Positions 1-8,066 are shown, counted from the first letter of the stretch. The stretch: 31,395 nt of DNA from an uncultured Cellvibrio sp. (GCA_946480695.1 CAMLKG010000044.1:1-31395); one strand, 5' to 3'. Translations and numbers: made by a program. The notes: generated from the sequence alone by a model not told the origin.

Positions 1-70
1 TCAACAATGCATGGCAATTGGAGTAGGCCAACAATGATAAAACGAAAAGAAACGGCTTAATGTATTTCAT
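1..70 (-). CDS. Exported protein, N-terminal fragment cut by the window edge
   Basis: Only the first 23 codons are inside the window. They start at an ATG at 68-70 preceded by AGGAGT and read as a classical Sec signal peptide: MKYIKP, a hydrophobic core, then a cysteine and an alanine (SNCHALL). The next gene upstream (103-681) begins with a very similar pattern (charged start, hydrophobic core, NNCYALL), so the two look like tandem paralogues. Only 32 bases separate them, which suggests one transcript. The body lies outside the window, so no function can be given. A PEP-CTERM-type protein like its neighbour is an inference. Confidence 0.6.
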   Translation of the reverse strand, partial: MKYIKPFLFVLSLLAYSNCHALL

Positions 71-102
71 AAATACTCCTTTGCAACTATATCAATGGAT
101 AA

Positions 103-681
103 TTAAGTGTTGGACTTTGTTGCCCCAACTCCCGCTCTTCTGGACCTTGCCAGCAGTAAAAACAAAACGCCGGTTAGCAATAGCATTGAGGATGGCTCAT
201 CTACGCTGTGGATGCGCGTAACATCTATCGTCAAGCTGATAGAGTTCATCCATAAGTTATCAGTGCTGACATTCCAATATGAATAAAAGAAGCCGTCCTG
301 GTCCGGTTTAAAATAACAGATTTCCTCGCCATCAATATATTCCCCATAACGACAGGTTTCTTGCGGTGTCCACTGTAATCTCTCGGTAACAATGCCGGTA
401 TTCATATCAGGGAAAATGCCCCTCCAATACAAGAAGTGATCAAAAATGGTCACAAACTCTTCAGCTTCATCCTCTTCAATTTCACGAATATCATAAGAAA
501 AGGTCACCCAATTAATAACATCCTTAGCGGGGTTATACCCGTGGCTTACTAAATCAAAAGTAAAACTATGGGAATAGCTGAGTTGGTTATTGATAGGGAT
601 AACATGGCTGATAAGCAGGGCGTAACAGTTGTTAAAAGGAAGTAGCGTTAACAAAAATAAGAAGATTTTGACGTAACTCAT
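103..681 (-). CDS. Exported protein with PEP-CTERM-like C-terminal tail
   Basis: The protein has 192 residues when started at the ATG at 679-681, which has a strong AGGAGG site just upstream; a longer reading from a TTG at 699 is less likely. It opens with a signal peptide (MSYVKIFLFLLTLLPFNN, ending near CYA). It ends with a short acidic-proline segment (DEPSS), a hydrophobic helix (MLLLTGVLFLLLA) and a basic cluster (RSRR). That order is the PEP-CTERM sorting signal, recognised by exosortases and linked to surface or exopolysaccharide-associated proteins. The motif reads DEP and not PEP, so it is a variant. The middle is rich in aromatic and acidic residues and matches no domain I recognise. 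It is probably in an operon with the fragment at 1-70. Confidence 0.7.
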   Translation of the reverse strand: MSYVKIFLFLLTLLPFNNCYALLISHVIPINNQLSYSHSFTFDLVSHGYNPAKDVINWVTFSYDIREIEEDEAEEFVTIFDHFLYWRGIFPDMNTGIVTERLQWTPQETCRYGEYIDGEEICYFKPDQDGFFYSYWNVSTDNLWMNSISLTIDVTRIHSVDEPSSMLLLTGVLFLLLARSRRAGVGATKSNT

Positions 682-1206
682 AATTCCTCCTCTTCCCAAT
701 GGCGGGATAAAAATTCATCATGATGGATAACTTGGAACACATTCAAAAAATTAACCAGGTGCCAGGATTTTTATTGTGGGGATGATCTGGAAAAATTCGT
801 TTCGATCATAACAATGGTATTAAAAACGCTTCTAAAGGGTGATCCTCGGTATCGCGGCACCATTATGCGCTTACATCATCTAGCCTACAATGCTTAATAT
901 CGATCATTAGGCCATTCGTAAAATAACCAAAACGATGATTAGATTTTGATTTAATTTTTTATAATGGCAAATAAGGTGCCATCCGTAATCCGGGTAATCA
1001 ATGAGGCAATATTACCATACCAAGCGATTTTTTTACTGGGGAAAATGATATTCACTGCCATTGATAGGAAGGAACACGGGTTAACTAAAATCACATCAAT
1101 TGGATTAAGTGCCGGATGAAATTTACCGTAATATGGATCGAAATTTTTTTGTGATAGCCTGAATTGCCTAACGGCAAATACAAAATTATTTAAAGGAGAT
1201 AGATCC
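682..1206. other. Gene-free divergent intergenic region
   Basis: This is the 525-base space between the divergent genes at 103-681 and 1207-1851, so promoters for both should lie here. It is AT-rich. I see no clear promoter hexamer pair, repeat or RNA. A minus-strand frame at 951-1208 is open but has no ribosome binding site and shares its start with the plus-strand gene, so I do not call it. Confidence 0.5.
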
Positions 1207-1851
1207 ATGTTTATAAAATTTTTTATTTCTGTAATTTTGTTAGCAACTGCGTTAACCGCTCATTCAACCCCAATACGTGCCTATTTTGTGGGGCAGATCG
1301 ACACCGTCGTTAACATCAGTGGCCCTGTTTACCCCGATCTCGCTTTTCCCAGTTATGCGCCTGTTCGTACTGGTGAAAGGATTTCTGGTTGGGTCGAAAT
1401 GGATTGGGATTGGGCGCATAACCCGATTCCATCATATCCAGGAATATATAACGACGGCCTGACGTATAAATTTTTTATTGGAGACGGCTCGAAGAGCATA
1501 TGGACCCTAACGAAGCAGAATGAAGTGGATGTATTCAGTGATACTGGTGTAGGCCTTCCCGAAGGCTTTTACGACATGGTTCCGCAATACTCCGGTTTTT
1601 TGTATGATTTCCTGCTCGATGAACTCGCTTTCTCATTCACCGAATCTGGTGGAAACTTTGTAGTTAATAACGTCTTCGATTTTCAGGACTATTCGTGGGA
1701 CTTTTACGGGTCATTTATGTTCACGGAGGAATTCGTGATGATACCGGAGCCTTCATTATTATTTTTGATGTTAATTGCTTTAGCTTTTTTATTAATCGTG
1801 CGAGCAAAAACTGGAAAACAAATGCAATATCGAAGTCAGTTTAATATTTAA
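1207..1851 (+). CDS. Exported protein with PEP-CTERM sorting tail
   Basis: The protein has 214 residues and a good ribosome binding site (AAAGGAGAT) before the ATG. It has a signal peptide (MFIKFFISVILLATALTAHST). Near the C terminus is IPEPSLLFL, a hydrophobic stretch and a basic residue pattern (VRAKTGK), the standard layout of a PEP-CTERM signal. The body (about residues 25-175) is rich in Tyr, Phe, Asp and Gly and suggests a beta-rich secreted domain, but I do not recognise a family. In known systems such proteins are exported and processed by an exosortase; no exosortase gene is in this window. A terminator follows at 1882-1912. Confidence 0.75.
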   Translation: MFIKFFISVILLATALTAHSTPIRAYFVGQIDTVVNISGPVYPDLAFPSYAPVRTGERISGWVEMDWDWAHNPIPSYPGIYNDGLTYKFFIGDGSKSIWTLTKQNEVDVFSDTGVGLPEGFYDMVPQYSGFLYDFLLDELAFSFTESGGNFVVNNVFDFQDYSWDFYGSFMFTEEFVMIPEPSLLFLMLIALAFLLIVRAKTGKQMQYRSQFNI

Positions 1852-1881
1852 GTGTTTCCAAATCATTGAGTTTTTCCTTGT

Positions 1882-1912
1882 AAAACGCAACGCCACTCCG
1901 ACGCTGCGTTTT
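1882..1912. terminator. Probable bidirectional rho-independent terminator
   Basis: An 11-base arm (AAAACGCAACG) pairs with CGCTGCGTTTT across a 9-base loop with one mismatch. The arms are AT-rich at the base, so a T-rich tail exists in both directions. It sits between the convergent genes ending at 1851 and 1922 and could serve both. Confidence 0.7.
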
Positions 1913-1921
1913 ATTTTGGTG

Positions 1922-4777
1922 TTATTGGCATCCGCTCAAGGAATTAATCCATTGCGTGATTAACGTAGCTCCTTGTTCATCAACCACGTGGCTCGAAATA
2001 GGCGGCATGCGGTTTTCATGCGTGGCGATCATCCGTTGTAACAATACCGAACGATCACTGGCGCCAGGCGCGATTATCCGCGCCTCGGGAATGCCAAGGT
2101 CGGTTATGCTCGGTACTGTATTACAAGCGTTTGTTTGTGTTAGCGAAGCGGTGTAACGCAAATCAATGTTGACTTGGGTCGGTCCTTCGGGGCGGTGGCA
2201 ATTACTGCAATTGCTATGTAAATAACTGCGCGCGCGCTGAGATATTGAATATCGCGTGTCATCGCTAGGCGGCAAAAATAGTTCACGTTGCGCGCTACTT
2301 AGTGATGCGGAAAATAGTCCGATGTTGTCCCATGTTACTAATTGATTCGCGTTAATACCGGTTCCCGGATACGTAAAGTTACTATTAAGTTGGCGGGCTT
2401 CCGGCCCTAGGCTAAAGCCCGCTACCGCCGTGTGGCAAACGTTGCATTCAGCGCGACTTGGATAGTGCCAGGTTAGAGAGCCAAAATTTTCATCGAGTGC
2501 ATCTGCCAATAAAGTGGCTTGCGTCTGGTCCGCGTTCCAGCGATAGCTATAGCCGCGCCAGCTACCGTTTTCTCCCCGCATAAACAATCGGGTTTCAATT
2601 AAACGATCAACCAAACGGAAATGTTTAACTAACACGGTATTGATCGGAAATATAAAATCCCCATCGGTAGCAACATTAATTCGCTGATTATTTGGCAGCG
2701 CCAGGTAACGGGTTTTGTCAGCTCCATCGGACCAGAAAGGCTCGTTGATGGTGTAAGGAATTAAGCCTGCTGTGGGTTGCGTTGGATCGGTAGGATCCAC
2801 GCAACCGGTCTCAGTCAATAATTGTGGGGGGCCACTGCCGATGCTGTTGTCCGCAACAATTTGGTAAATGCCGCCGTTGTAATCCAGCACAAACAATTCA
2901 CCGTCGCGCCCTTCTGCGAAAGAGGATATTGCGCGGCCTGACGCGAGGAGTAATTCTCGCCTATAGCTTCCATTTGATTCTTTAAACAGCGCCCAGATTC
3001 GACCGGAACCGAAGTCACCAAAAATGTAAGCACCGTAAAGTGCAGGGACTGCTGTGCCACGATATACGTATCCACCGGTAACAGATATTCCCTCTGTTCT
3101 ACCATAGGTTGCGACGGGCGCAATGTAGGGGCCGCTGCTCGTGCAACTGTTAGCGGTACGGCGATCGCCCTCGTAGCAACGCCACCCGTAATTTCCACCA
3201 CGCTGGATAATATTAATTTCTTCGAGGGCACTTTGGCCAACGTCGCCGAGCCAAAGCTCGCCTGTTTCGCGATCAAAGCTCCAGCGCCAGGGATTGCGTA
3301 ACCCGTATGCATAGATTTCCGGCAACGCACCCGGGATACCATTGTCAGGTGCGGCTTCACCCGTTGTCGTGATGCGTAACATACTGCCCAAATGATTATT
3401 AATATTTTGCGCGTTGTTTTGGGTATCGTTAGCGGGGCCGCCGTCTCCCAATCCAATATAAAGGTAGCCGTCAGGCCCAAACGCAATATGCCCACCGTTA
3501 TGAATATCAAAAGGCTGAGACACGCTGATTAAATCAAATCGATCCAGGGAACTACCACTTATTGTTAATGTGGTGCCGTTATCGGTAGAGGTAAATCGCG
3601 ATATGCGCGAAGTTAAGTCATTCCCCGTACCCTCAACAAACGATAAATAAATATAGCCATTGCTACTGAAGTTCGGATCAAAGGCCATGCTCAATAATCC
3701 ACACTCGCTACAGTTATTATCAAGCGTGTAAAAATTATTTAGGTTTACCAATTGCGAGCGCGTACCGGTGGTGTGATCTACGCGATAAATAATGCCGCGC
3801 TGCTGAATGACGTAGGCAATATTGTGCTGCGTGGGATGTGGTAAATAAAAAACGGGTGCACTGAAATTCAAACCGGACAGCACAGCTTGTAATTTTATCG
3901 ATGTGCTTTCGGTAAAATTGCTCGCCAGGCAAGTTGTATTGTCTGGTCGCGCTGGAAGCCCTGCGGTACTACGCGATGATGACGAAGACGATAAAGCTGG
4001 CGATGACAAAGAAGACAAGGAGCGAACGGATGAGAACGATGAAGAAATTGAAGAGCTTATAGGTGAAATCGATGAAGATAAAAGTACAGAAGAAGCGGAA
4101 GTAGAACGCAAAGACGAAGAACGCGAAGATGAAGGACGCGATGATAAAATTACAGAAGAAAGAGACGAAGAAGGAATGGAAAGCGAAGACGACGAGGAGC
4201 GCGAGGTAGGCACGCTGGAATCAGTTGTTACCCGCTGAAATCGCCACTGTTGATTATTTCCCCCGGTGTCTGTCCATTGACGAATTTCACCGCCATTAAC
4301 GCTACTCCAATTCCACACATCCAGCGCCAGTCCGCTATGGCGGGAAATAATTTTATGGTAACCATTAGCGACACTGACTATTCGCCATTGTTGGTTGTTG
4401 CCACCCCAATAACTCCACTGCGTGATTCGCCCGCCGGGACTGGTACTGAAATCAAATACGTCCAGGGAAGCACGGGAATGTGCGGCGCGAATAGAATAAT
4501 ATCCCCCACCCAGATTCAAAACGTCGAACCACTGGTGCGGCGCATTTTGATCGCTCCATTGATTCACGTTTGCACCGTTTGCAGTGCTTGCTCCATCTAT
4601 CTGCACAACCAGGCCACTATGGCGCGAAAAAATGGTGTAACGACCATCTGCGAGGGTTTGTGCGTGGGATTCGTATGCAGCGAGGAATAAAAAAATAGTT
4701 AAAAAATAACTAGATAATTTTAGTTTTTGGTTACAAGAGAAAAATAAAACCGCGAGCGTATGAGTGCGACTGGTCAT
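1922..4777 (-). CDS. Secreted lectin / PQQ sugar dehydrogenase-like / dihaem cytochrome c fusion
   Basis: Started at the ATG at 4777 (GGAG six bases upstream) the protein has 951 residues. Residues 1-39 are a signal peptide ending in SHA. Residues 42-181 form a ricin-type beta-trefoil lectin / CBM13-like domain with repeated QW motifs (NQQW). Residues 185-272 are a serine-rich linker. Residues 292-645 match the soluble aldose/PQQ sugar dehydrogenase beta-propeller: an HNGG motif (His426, probable catalytic base), GLGDGG, and GLRNPWRW (Arg494-Asn495). Residues 655-951 resemble the HNE_0200/SO2930 dihaem family, with c-type haem sites CNVCH (778-782) and CSNCH (857-861) and a possible Met ligand (RMPP, Met924). 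I infer sugar oxidation by PQQ with electrons passed to the two haems, with the lectin anchoring the enzyme on polysaccharide. Substrate and acceptor are unknown. No PQQ synthesis gene is nearby. Confidence 0.85.
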   Translation of the reverse strand: MTSRTHTLAVLFFSCNQKLKLSSYFLTIFLFLAAYESHAQTLADGRYTIFSRHSGLVVQIDGASTANGANVNQWSDQNAPHQWFDVLNLGGGYYSIRAAHSRASLDVFDFSTSPGGRITQWSYWGGNNQQWRIVSVANGYHKIISRHSGLALDVWNWSSVNGGEIRQWTDTGGNNQQWRFQRVTTDSSVPTSRSSSSSLSIPSSSLSSVILSSRPSSSRSSSLRSTSASSVLLSSSISPISSSISSSFSSVRSLSSLSSPALSSSSSSRSTAGLPARPDNTTCLASNFTESTSIKLQAVLSGLNFSAPVFYLPHPTQHNIAYVIQQRGIIYRVDHTTGTRSQLVNLNNFYTLDNNCSECGLLSMAFDPNFSSNGYIYLSFVEGTGNDLTSRISRFTSTDNGTTLTISGSSLDRFDLISVSQPFDIHNGGHIAFGPDGYLYIGLGDGGPANDTQNNAQNINNHLGSMLRITTTGEAAPDNGIPGALPEIYAYGLRNPWRWSFDRETGELWLGDVGQSALEEINIIQRGGNYGWRCYEGDRRTANSCTSSGPYIAPVATYGRTEGISVTGGYVYRGTAVPALYGAYIFGDFGSGRIWALFKESNGSYRRELLLASGRAISSFAEGRDGELFVLDYNGGIYQIVADNSIGSGPPQLLTETGCVDPTDPTQPTAGLIPYTINEPFWSDGADKTRYLALPNNQRINVATDGDFIFPINTVLVKHFRLVDRLIETRLFMRGENGSWRGYSYRWNADQTQATLLADALDENFGSLTWHYPSRAECNVCHTAVAGFSLGPEARQLNSNFTYPGTGINANQLVTWDNIGLFSASLSSAQRELFLPPSDDTRYSISQRARSYLHSNCSNCHRPEGPTQVNIDLRYTASLTQTNACNTVPSITDLGIPEARIIAPGASDRSVLLQRMIATHENRMPPISSHVVDEQGATLITQWINSLSGCQ

Positions 4778-4972
4778 AATAATCTCCATGCCATGGCTAA
4801 CATAGATAAATGTTGCGGTGAGACTTATTTTTATGGGTATGTTTGATTTAATGACGGTTCTGTAGTTATGTGTTGCCGGGGGAATCCAACCGACAATAAT
4901 ACAGGGCAAAGGTGACAGGTAGATTTTGAAGTGCCAACAGCGAATTTATGGCGCTATTTTGAAGCCAAAAAA

Positions 4973-5050
4973 ATGACATGCGCATCGATGCGCCACATTA
5001 TTATAAATGTCATAACCAAAAACAAAAATGTCTGTGTTAATTGTTTTTGG
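4973..5050. repeat. Nested inverted repeats in the 4778-5134 intergenic region
   Basis: The 357-base region between the PQQ-protein start and the lipoprotein gene holds no gene I can support. It contains three nested or adjacent dyads: ATGACAT (4973-4979) with ATGTCAT (5007-5013), the perfect palindrome GCGCATCGATGCGC (4980-4993), and a perfect 10-base inverted repeat CCAAAAACAA (5016-5025) with TTGTTTTTGG (5041-5050). The last could end the minus-strand lipoprotein transcript. The others could be operator sites for the PQQ-protein gene about 200 bases downstream. Confidence 0.55.
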
Positions 5051-5112
5051 TACTCTTAAAAAGCGCGATTTGCAATTGGGAATATTGGATCGCAAGCCCA
5101 CGACCAACCTAC

Positions 5113-5145
5113 AAGCCCAACATGCCCGCAACTGTTATTGGGCTT
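5113..5145. repeat. REP-like hairpin overlapping a gene end
   Basis: AAGCCCAA (5113-5120) and TTGGGCTT (5138-5145) form an 8-base stem around a 17-base loop. Next to it is CCAACCTAC (5104-5112), the same word seen near 8936 and 9336. The arm covers the last codons (HKAQ) and stop of the lipoprotein gene, so the repeat may have shaped that C terminus. Confidence 0.5.
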
Positions 5146-5575
5146 TGTGAGGCCTTAATCCAATGAATCCTTTCGCTGGTCGGGTTTCAACGTAATTAGC
5201 ATGATACATATCCATATATATGGAGTAGGTGATAGCCCCTTTTTCCGTGTCGCAAATAATTTCGTATATATCCGTTATGTTGCCAAAAGACCCTATACCG
5301 CTACTACCCAAGCGGGAGAAAGCTGAGACTTGTTCGTTATTTTCGCAAATTAATCTTGATAAGTAATCACGTTGTCCGGCTGGACCATTAACTCGTACCG
5401 GGTTTTGTAATGTACCCAACGGATGTTTATCCAATTCCTTATGATCGACCTGTTTGCTTTCTCCGAATAATAGCGCAAGCGGGTTTTCCACTTGCTGAGT
5501 TGATTCTGTTGGGGTTGTGTTAGTGCAAGCAATCTGTGTGAGCACCAACATTGTAAGCGTTAATTTTTTCAGCAT
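5135..5575 (-). CDS. Small predicted lipoprotein, unknown function
   Basis: The protein has 146 residues. A short signal peptide ends in a lipobox (LTQIAC, Cys17), so the mature protein should be lipid-anchored in the envelope. After a polar linker come conserved-looking stretches: LGTLQNPVRVNGPAGQ, YLSRLIC and DIYEIICDT. The two later cysteines (about 77 and 108) could form a disulfide. I do not recognise a named family; the pattern is that of a small conserved periplasmic-facing domain. The start is the only reasonable ATG, with a weak GGAT upstream. It is in the same direction as the exported-protein gene upstream (gap about 150 bases). Its 3' end lies in a REP-like hairpin. Confidence 0.75.
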   Translation of the reverse strand: MLKKLTLTMLVLTQIACTNTTPTESTQQVENPLALLFGESKQVDHKELDKHPLGTLQNPVRVNGPAGQRDYLSRLICENNEQVSAFSRLGSSGIGSFGNITDIYEIICDTEKGAITYSIYMDMYHANYVETRPAKGFIGLRPHKAQ

Positions 5576-5727
5576 AAATTATCCAAATTTGAATATAAAT
5601 GTTTTTTCTTATTGAGCTACAACATAAATATGCTTTCAATAACTTCTAAGATTTAAAAATGTTCTCCGTTTTTTGGTTTAACATCAAGAAACAACTGAAG
5701 AACATAGATAAAGCTTAACGTACCCCT

Positions 5728-6432
5728 CTAGTTTTGCTTACACATTAGTTGGGTGCGATAGGGGATATAAATTACCAGTTCGGTAATTCCGCTACGCTGC
5801 CATTTGACCCGATTGGATATTCCATCCAACTGAATATCACAACTCTGACCTATGGTTTGACGCAAGCGAGTACTTTCTTCGGCGATTTTCTGGATTACTT
5901 CGTAACGGTATTTTTCGGGATTGACGATGCTTAGGTCTGTTTCGCCACTTAAGTCCAGTTCGGTGCGGCCTATTTTTTTGGCGGATTTGATGAAGTTCTC
6001 CAATGCGATTTCCTGTTCCGGCGCAGACAATTGCTGATTAACCTTTTGTTTTACTGAAAAGCGGAAATAGCTGGTGTCTGCGCGGGTGCCGTCTTTAGGG
6101 AATATTAGCGATTTATCCTTTGGGTCTAGCGTGCGTAAAAATTCATCACCATAGGCGAGCTGAACATTGCCCAGCTTCCTGGCTGATTCAACCAATGCTT
6201 GCAGGCTTTCGCGAATTTCTTTTTCACGTAGGTCTTTATCGCGTGAGTCATTGATAATTTTTACACCCTGTACCAGGAAGTCGCCCTGCTTTTTCAAGGT
6301 GACTGCCGGCATTTCATAATAACCATCGGATTCCATAATGCCAGACACGATCACTTCCTCGACAGATTCATCTTGCGCTTGAATGCATGTGCAGATTAAT
6401 ACCAAGCTAACGGTTATTATTTTTTTGAGCAT
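5728..6432 (-). CDS. Exported protein of unknown function with TonB-box-like N terminus
   Basis: The protein has 234 residues. The ATG at 6430-6432 follows AAGGA. A signal peptide (MLKKIITVSLVLICTCIQAQ) is followed by ESVEEVIVSGI, which resembles the TonB box and plug start of outer-membrane receptors, yet no barrel follows. The body reads as a mixed alpha/beta soluble domain with PAVTLKKQGDFLVQGV and a helical stretch LREKEIRESLQALVESARK. Two cysteines near the C terminus (CDIQ and MCKQN) could pair. I believe similar hypothetical proteins occur in marine and plant-associated proteobacteria, but I cannot name a family. The next gene upstream encodes a TonB C-terminal domain protein, which makes the TonB-box-like segment worth noting. 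Confidence 0.7.
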   Translation of the reverse strand: MLKKIITVSLVLICTCIQAQDESVEEVIVSGIMESDGYYEMPAVTLKKQGDFLVQGVKIINDSRDKDLREKEIRESLQALVESARKLGNVQLAYGDEFLRTLDPKDKSLIFPKDGTRADTSYFRFSVKQKVNQQLSAPEQEIALENFIKSAKKIGRTELDLSGETDLSIVNPEKYRYEVIQKIAEESTRLRQTIGQSCDIQLDGISNRVKWQRSGITELVIYIPYRTQLMCKQN

Positions 6433-6557
6433 AAAAGAGTCCTTATGATGATGTTATGGGTATTCATTATTTACTTGACGCGAATTGTAGGTTCGGAAGC
6501 TAATGTCAATATAGTTATATTCCCATTCCCGTTTCCTCAGTCAGCGCATTCTTGTTT

Positions 6558-6677
6558 TCAATTTTTGTTAGAGGTATAGAAAAAGTAGTGTTTTATTGAT
6601 ATCCAACGCATTGAATAATCATCGTTCCCTTGGGATAAGGTCCATAACGCATGAATGTGATCTGGCAATACCGTCAT
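6558..6677 (-). pseudogene. Remnant of a REP-associated (IS200-like Y1) transposase
   Basis: In the 324-base space 6433-6756 a 39-codon minus-strand frame reads VLPDHIHALWTL then SQGNDDYSMRW and ISIK. This is the signature of RayT/REP-associated tyrosine transposases, where the HxH-type metal motif is followed by tryptophans and a GD(x)DYS-RW segment. Full proteins have about 150-200 residues. Here the frame is closed by a TAA seven codons upstream of the ATG and by a stop soon after ISIK, so both ends and the catalytic tyrosine helix are missing. The evidence is motif recognition only, but the match is specific. REP-like palindromes elsewhere in the window (5113, 9312) fit this family's former activity. 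Confidence 0.6.
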
Positions 6678-6756
6678 GGCATTAAAATATTATACCGCTT
6701 AGTGAAAATAACCGAGCTGCCGGAACCATATTTGTTTTCTTGAAGAAAAAGAAAGG

Positions 6757-7770
6757 TTAGGGTGTCATGTAGAAAGTGAATCGATTTCGCACGTTATGTC
6801 TTTCAACTGGTACGCCGTCTGGTCCAATATTGGGTTTGTAGAGAAATTTCTTTGCAGCTTTAATGCTCGCTTTTTCAAAATAGCCTTCAGGGTATGCTTC
6901 AACAATATTGATATCTTTGGTTTTTCCATTTATGTCAACTGTGTATTCCGCTATTACGTATCCATTGATTCCCCGTGCAATGGCGCTCCTGGGATAGAGC
7001 GGGGGAGTTTTTTTTATCGGAAATGTTTGATCAGCGACATTTTTCTTCCAAGCGACTAGCTGACTCCATTTTATACTTTTATTTTCGTTTGCATATTGAT
7101 CCGCAATTTTTTCCAAAACATCTTGGCGTTTATGGAGGGTTGCATGTTTTATATATGTCGCAAAATAAAGATAGCGTTGATAGTCATCACTTTTTTTTGA
7201 TTTCTCATCAGCTAAGGCGAAAAGTTTCTCTGCCAGATCAAATCTTAGGTTTTGCGAATAAAGTTCAGCGACCATTAGTATTTGATCTAGAGACAGACAG
7301 GGGAAATGATTTGGCGCTAATGCGTTATAAACATCGTCCATCTTATTTGCTTTGACGCTGGTTACCAATAACTGATTGATAGAAAAGCTATAAGCGCCAT
7401 TGTCATAGATAGAGCGATTATCCAGGGCCAAGGTATAGTATTTAATCGCTTCCGGTAGATTGCCATCTTCAGCGTATAACCAGCCGAGGTGACTATAAAA
7501 TTGTGCCAAATCAACATGGCTATATTTACTAAAATCAGGTTCTGTTTGTATTACCTTGGCTGTTTCAATAGCCTTTTTAACATCGGAATGCTTATTGTCA
7601 TAAGCTGCAATTTTAACAATTTTCTCAAGCCCCGCATTACCAATCTTTGTTGCTTGCGAAAAATGTATCTCTTTGTCGTTACCTTCCTGCGATTCTTCAG
7701 CTGCATTAACGAATTGTATCGTTAATATAGCAATCAAAATTGTAAAAATTTGGAGACTTTTCATGTTCAT
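6757..7770 (-). CDS. Periplasmic TPR protein with C-terminal TonB domain
   Basis: The protein has 337 residues. MNMKSLQIFTILIAILTIQFVNA is a cleavable-looking signal peptide and not the uncleaved anchor of a classical TonB. The middle (about 30-240) is helical with TPR-like units (FYSHLGWLYAEDGNLPEAIKYY). Residues 250-335 are a TonB_C domain: PPLYPRSAIARGINGYVIAEYTVD, a short loop and the helix KASIKAAKKFLYKP. TonB_C normally touches outer-membrane receptors. Lacking a membrane anchor and the Pro-rich spanner, this protein may act as a periplasmic adaptor; such TPR-TonB_C proteins are common in gammaproteobacteria with unknown roles. The neighbour 5728-6432 carries a TonB-box-like segment. 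The start could be either of two in-frame ATGs six bases apart. Confidence 0.8.
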   Translation of the reverse strand: MNMKSLQIFTILIAILTIQFVNAAEESQEGNDKEIHFSQATKIGNAGLEKIVKIAAYDNKHSDVKKAIETAKVIQTEPDFSKYSHVDLAQFYSHLGWLYAEDGNLPEAIKYYTLALDNRSIYDNGAYSFSINQLLVTSVKANKMDDVYNALAPNHFPCLSLDQILMVAELYSQNLRFDLAEKLFALADEKSKKSDDYQRYLYFATYIKHATLHKRQDVLEKIADQYANENKSIKWSQLVAWKKNVADQTFPIKKTPPLYPRSAIARGINGYVIAEYTVDINGKTKDINIVEAYPEGYFEKASIKAAKKFLYKPNIGPDGVPVERHNVRNRFTFYMTP

Positions 7771-7818
7771 TTTTCTAATTCCCGGCTTTTTTAGTTCTGT
7801 TAAGCTTTATCCATTTCG

Positions 7819-7986
7819 TTATCCCAAAATTTCCATATATCCAGCGGCAATAAAATGGGATCTCAGGCTTTGCATAATGTCTTCGCATAGGCTTTCAAGA
7901 TTCGACCCTGCAACAGCCAGGAAGGAAATTTGTGCTTGAATAATTTTCTCATGATTTTTCATCATGTGATACTTTATTAATTTCAT
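7819..7986 (-). CDS. Possible small protein (55 residues)
   Basis: A 56-codon minus-strand frame starts at an ATG at 7984-7986 with AGGA seven bases upstream and ends 48 bases before the TPR-TonB_C gene. The product would be soluble, with a helical middle (KIIQAQISFLAVAG, LESLCEDIMQSLRSHF). It has no signal peptide and no family I recognise. The spacing, direction and ribosome binding site favour a real gene co-transcribed with its neighbour. The short length means chance cannot be excluded. Confidence 0.4.
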   Translation of the reverse strand: MKLIKYHMMKNHEKIIQAQISFLAVAGSNLESLCEDIMQSLRSHFIAAGYMEILG

Positions 7987-8066
7987 GTAGGTTCCTGGTA
8001 AGTTTAAGCTGATAAGTTCTATCTCGAGTGTCGGGCAGGTTCATCCTGCATGGGCCATACGAATTA

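Noticed and set aside
951..1208. 85-residue minus-strand frame upstream of the PEP-CTERM gene
   Set aside because: It has no ribosome binding site, its start overlaps the start of the well-supported plus-strand gene, and I recognise no family.
3903..4238. Plus-strand frame coding an Asp/Glu-rich protein
   Set aside because: It is the reverse complement of the poly-Ser linker of the PQQ-lectin protein; serine codons read backwards give acidic codons. It has no ribosome binding site.
4946..5131. 61-residue minus-strand frame
   Set aside because: It opens only with a TTG, lies in a region of inverted repeats, and has no family signal.
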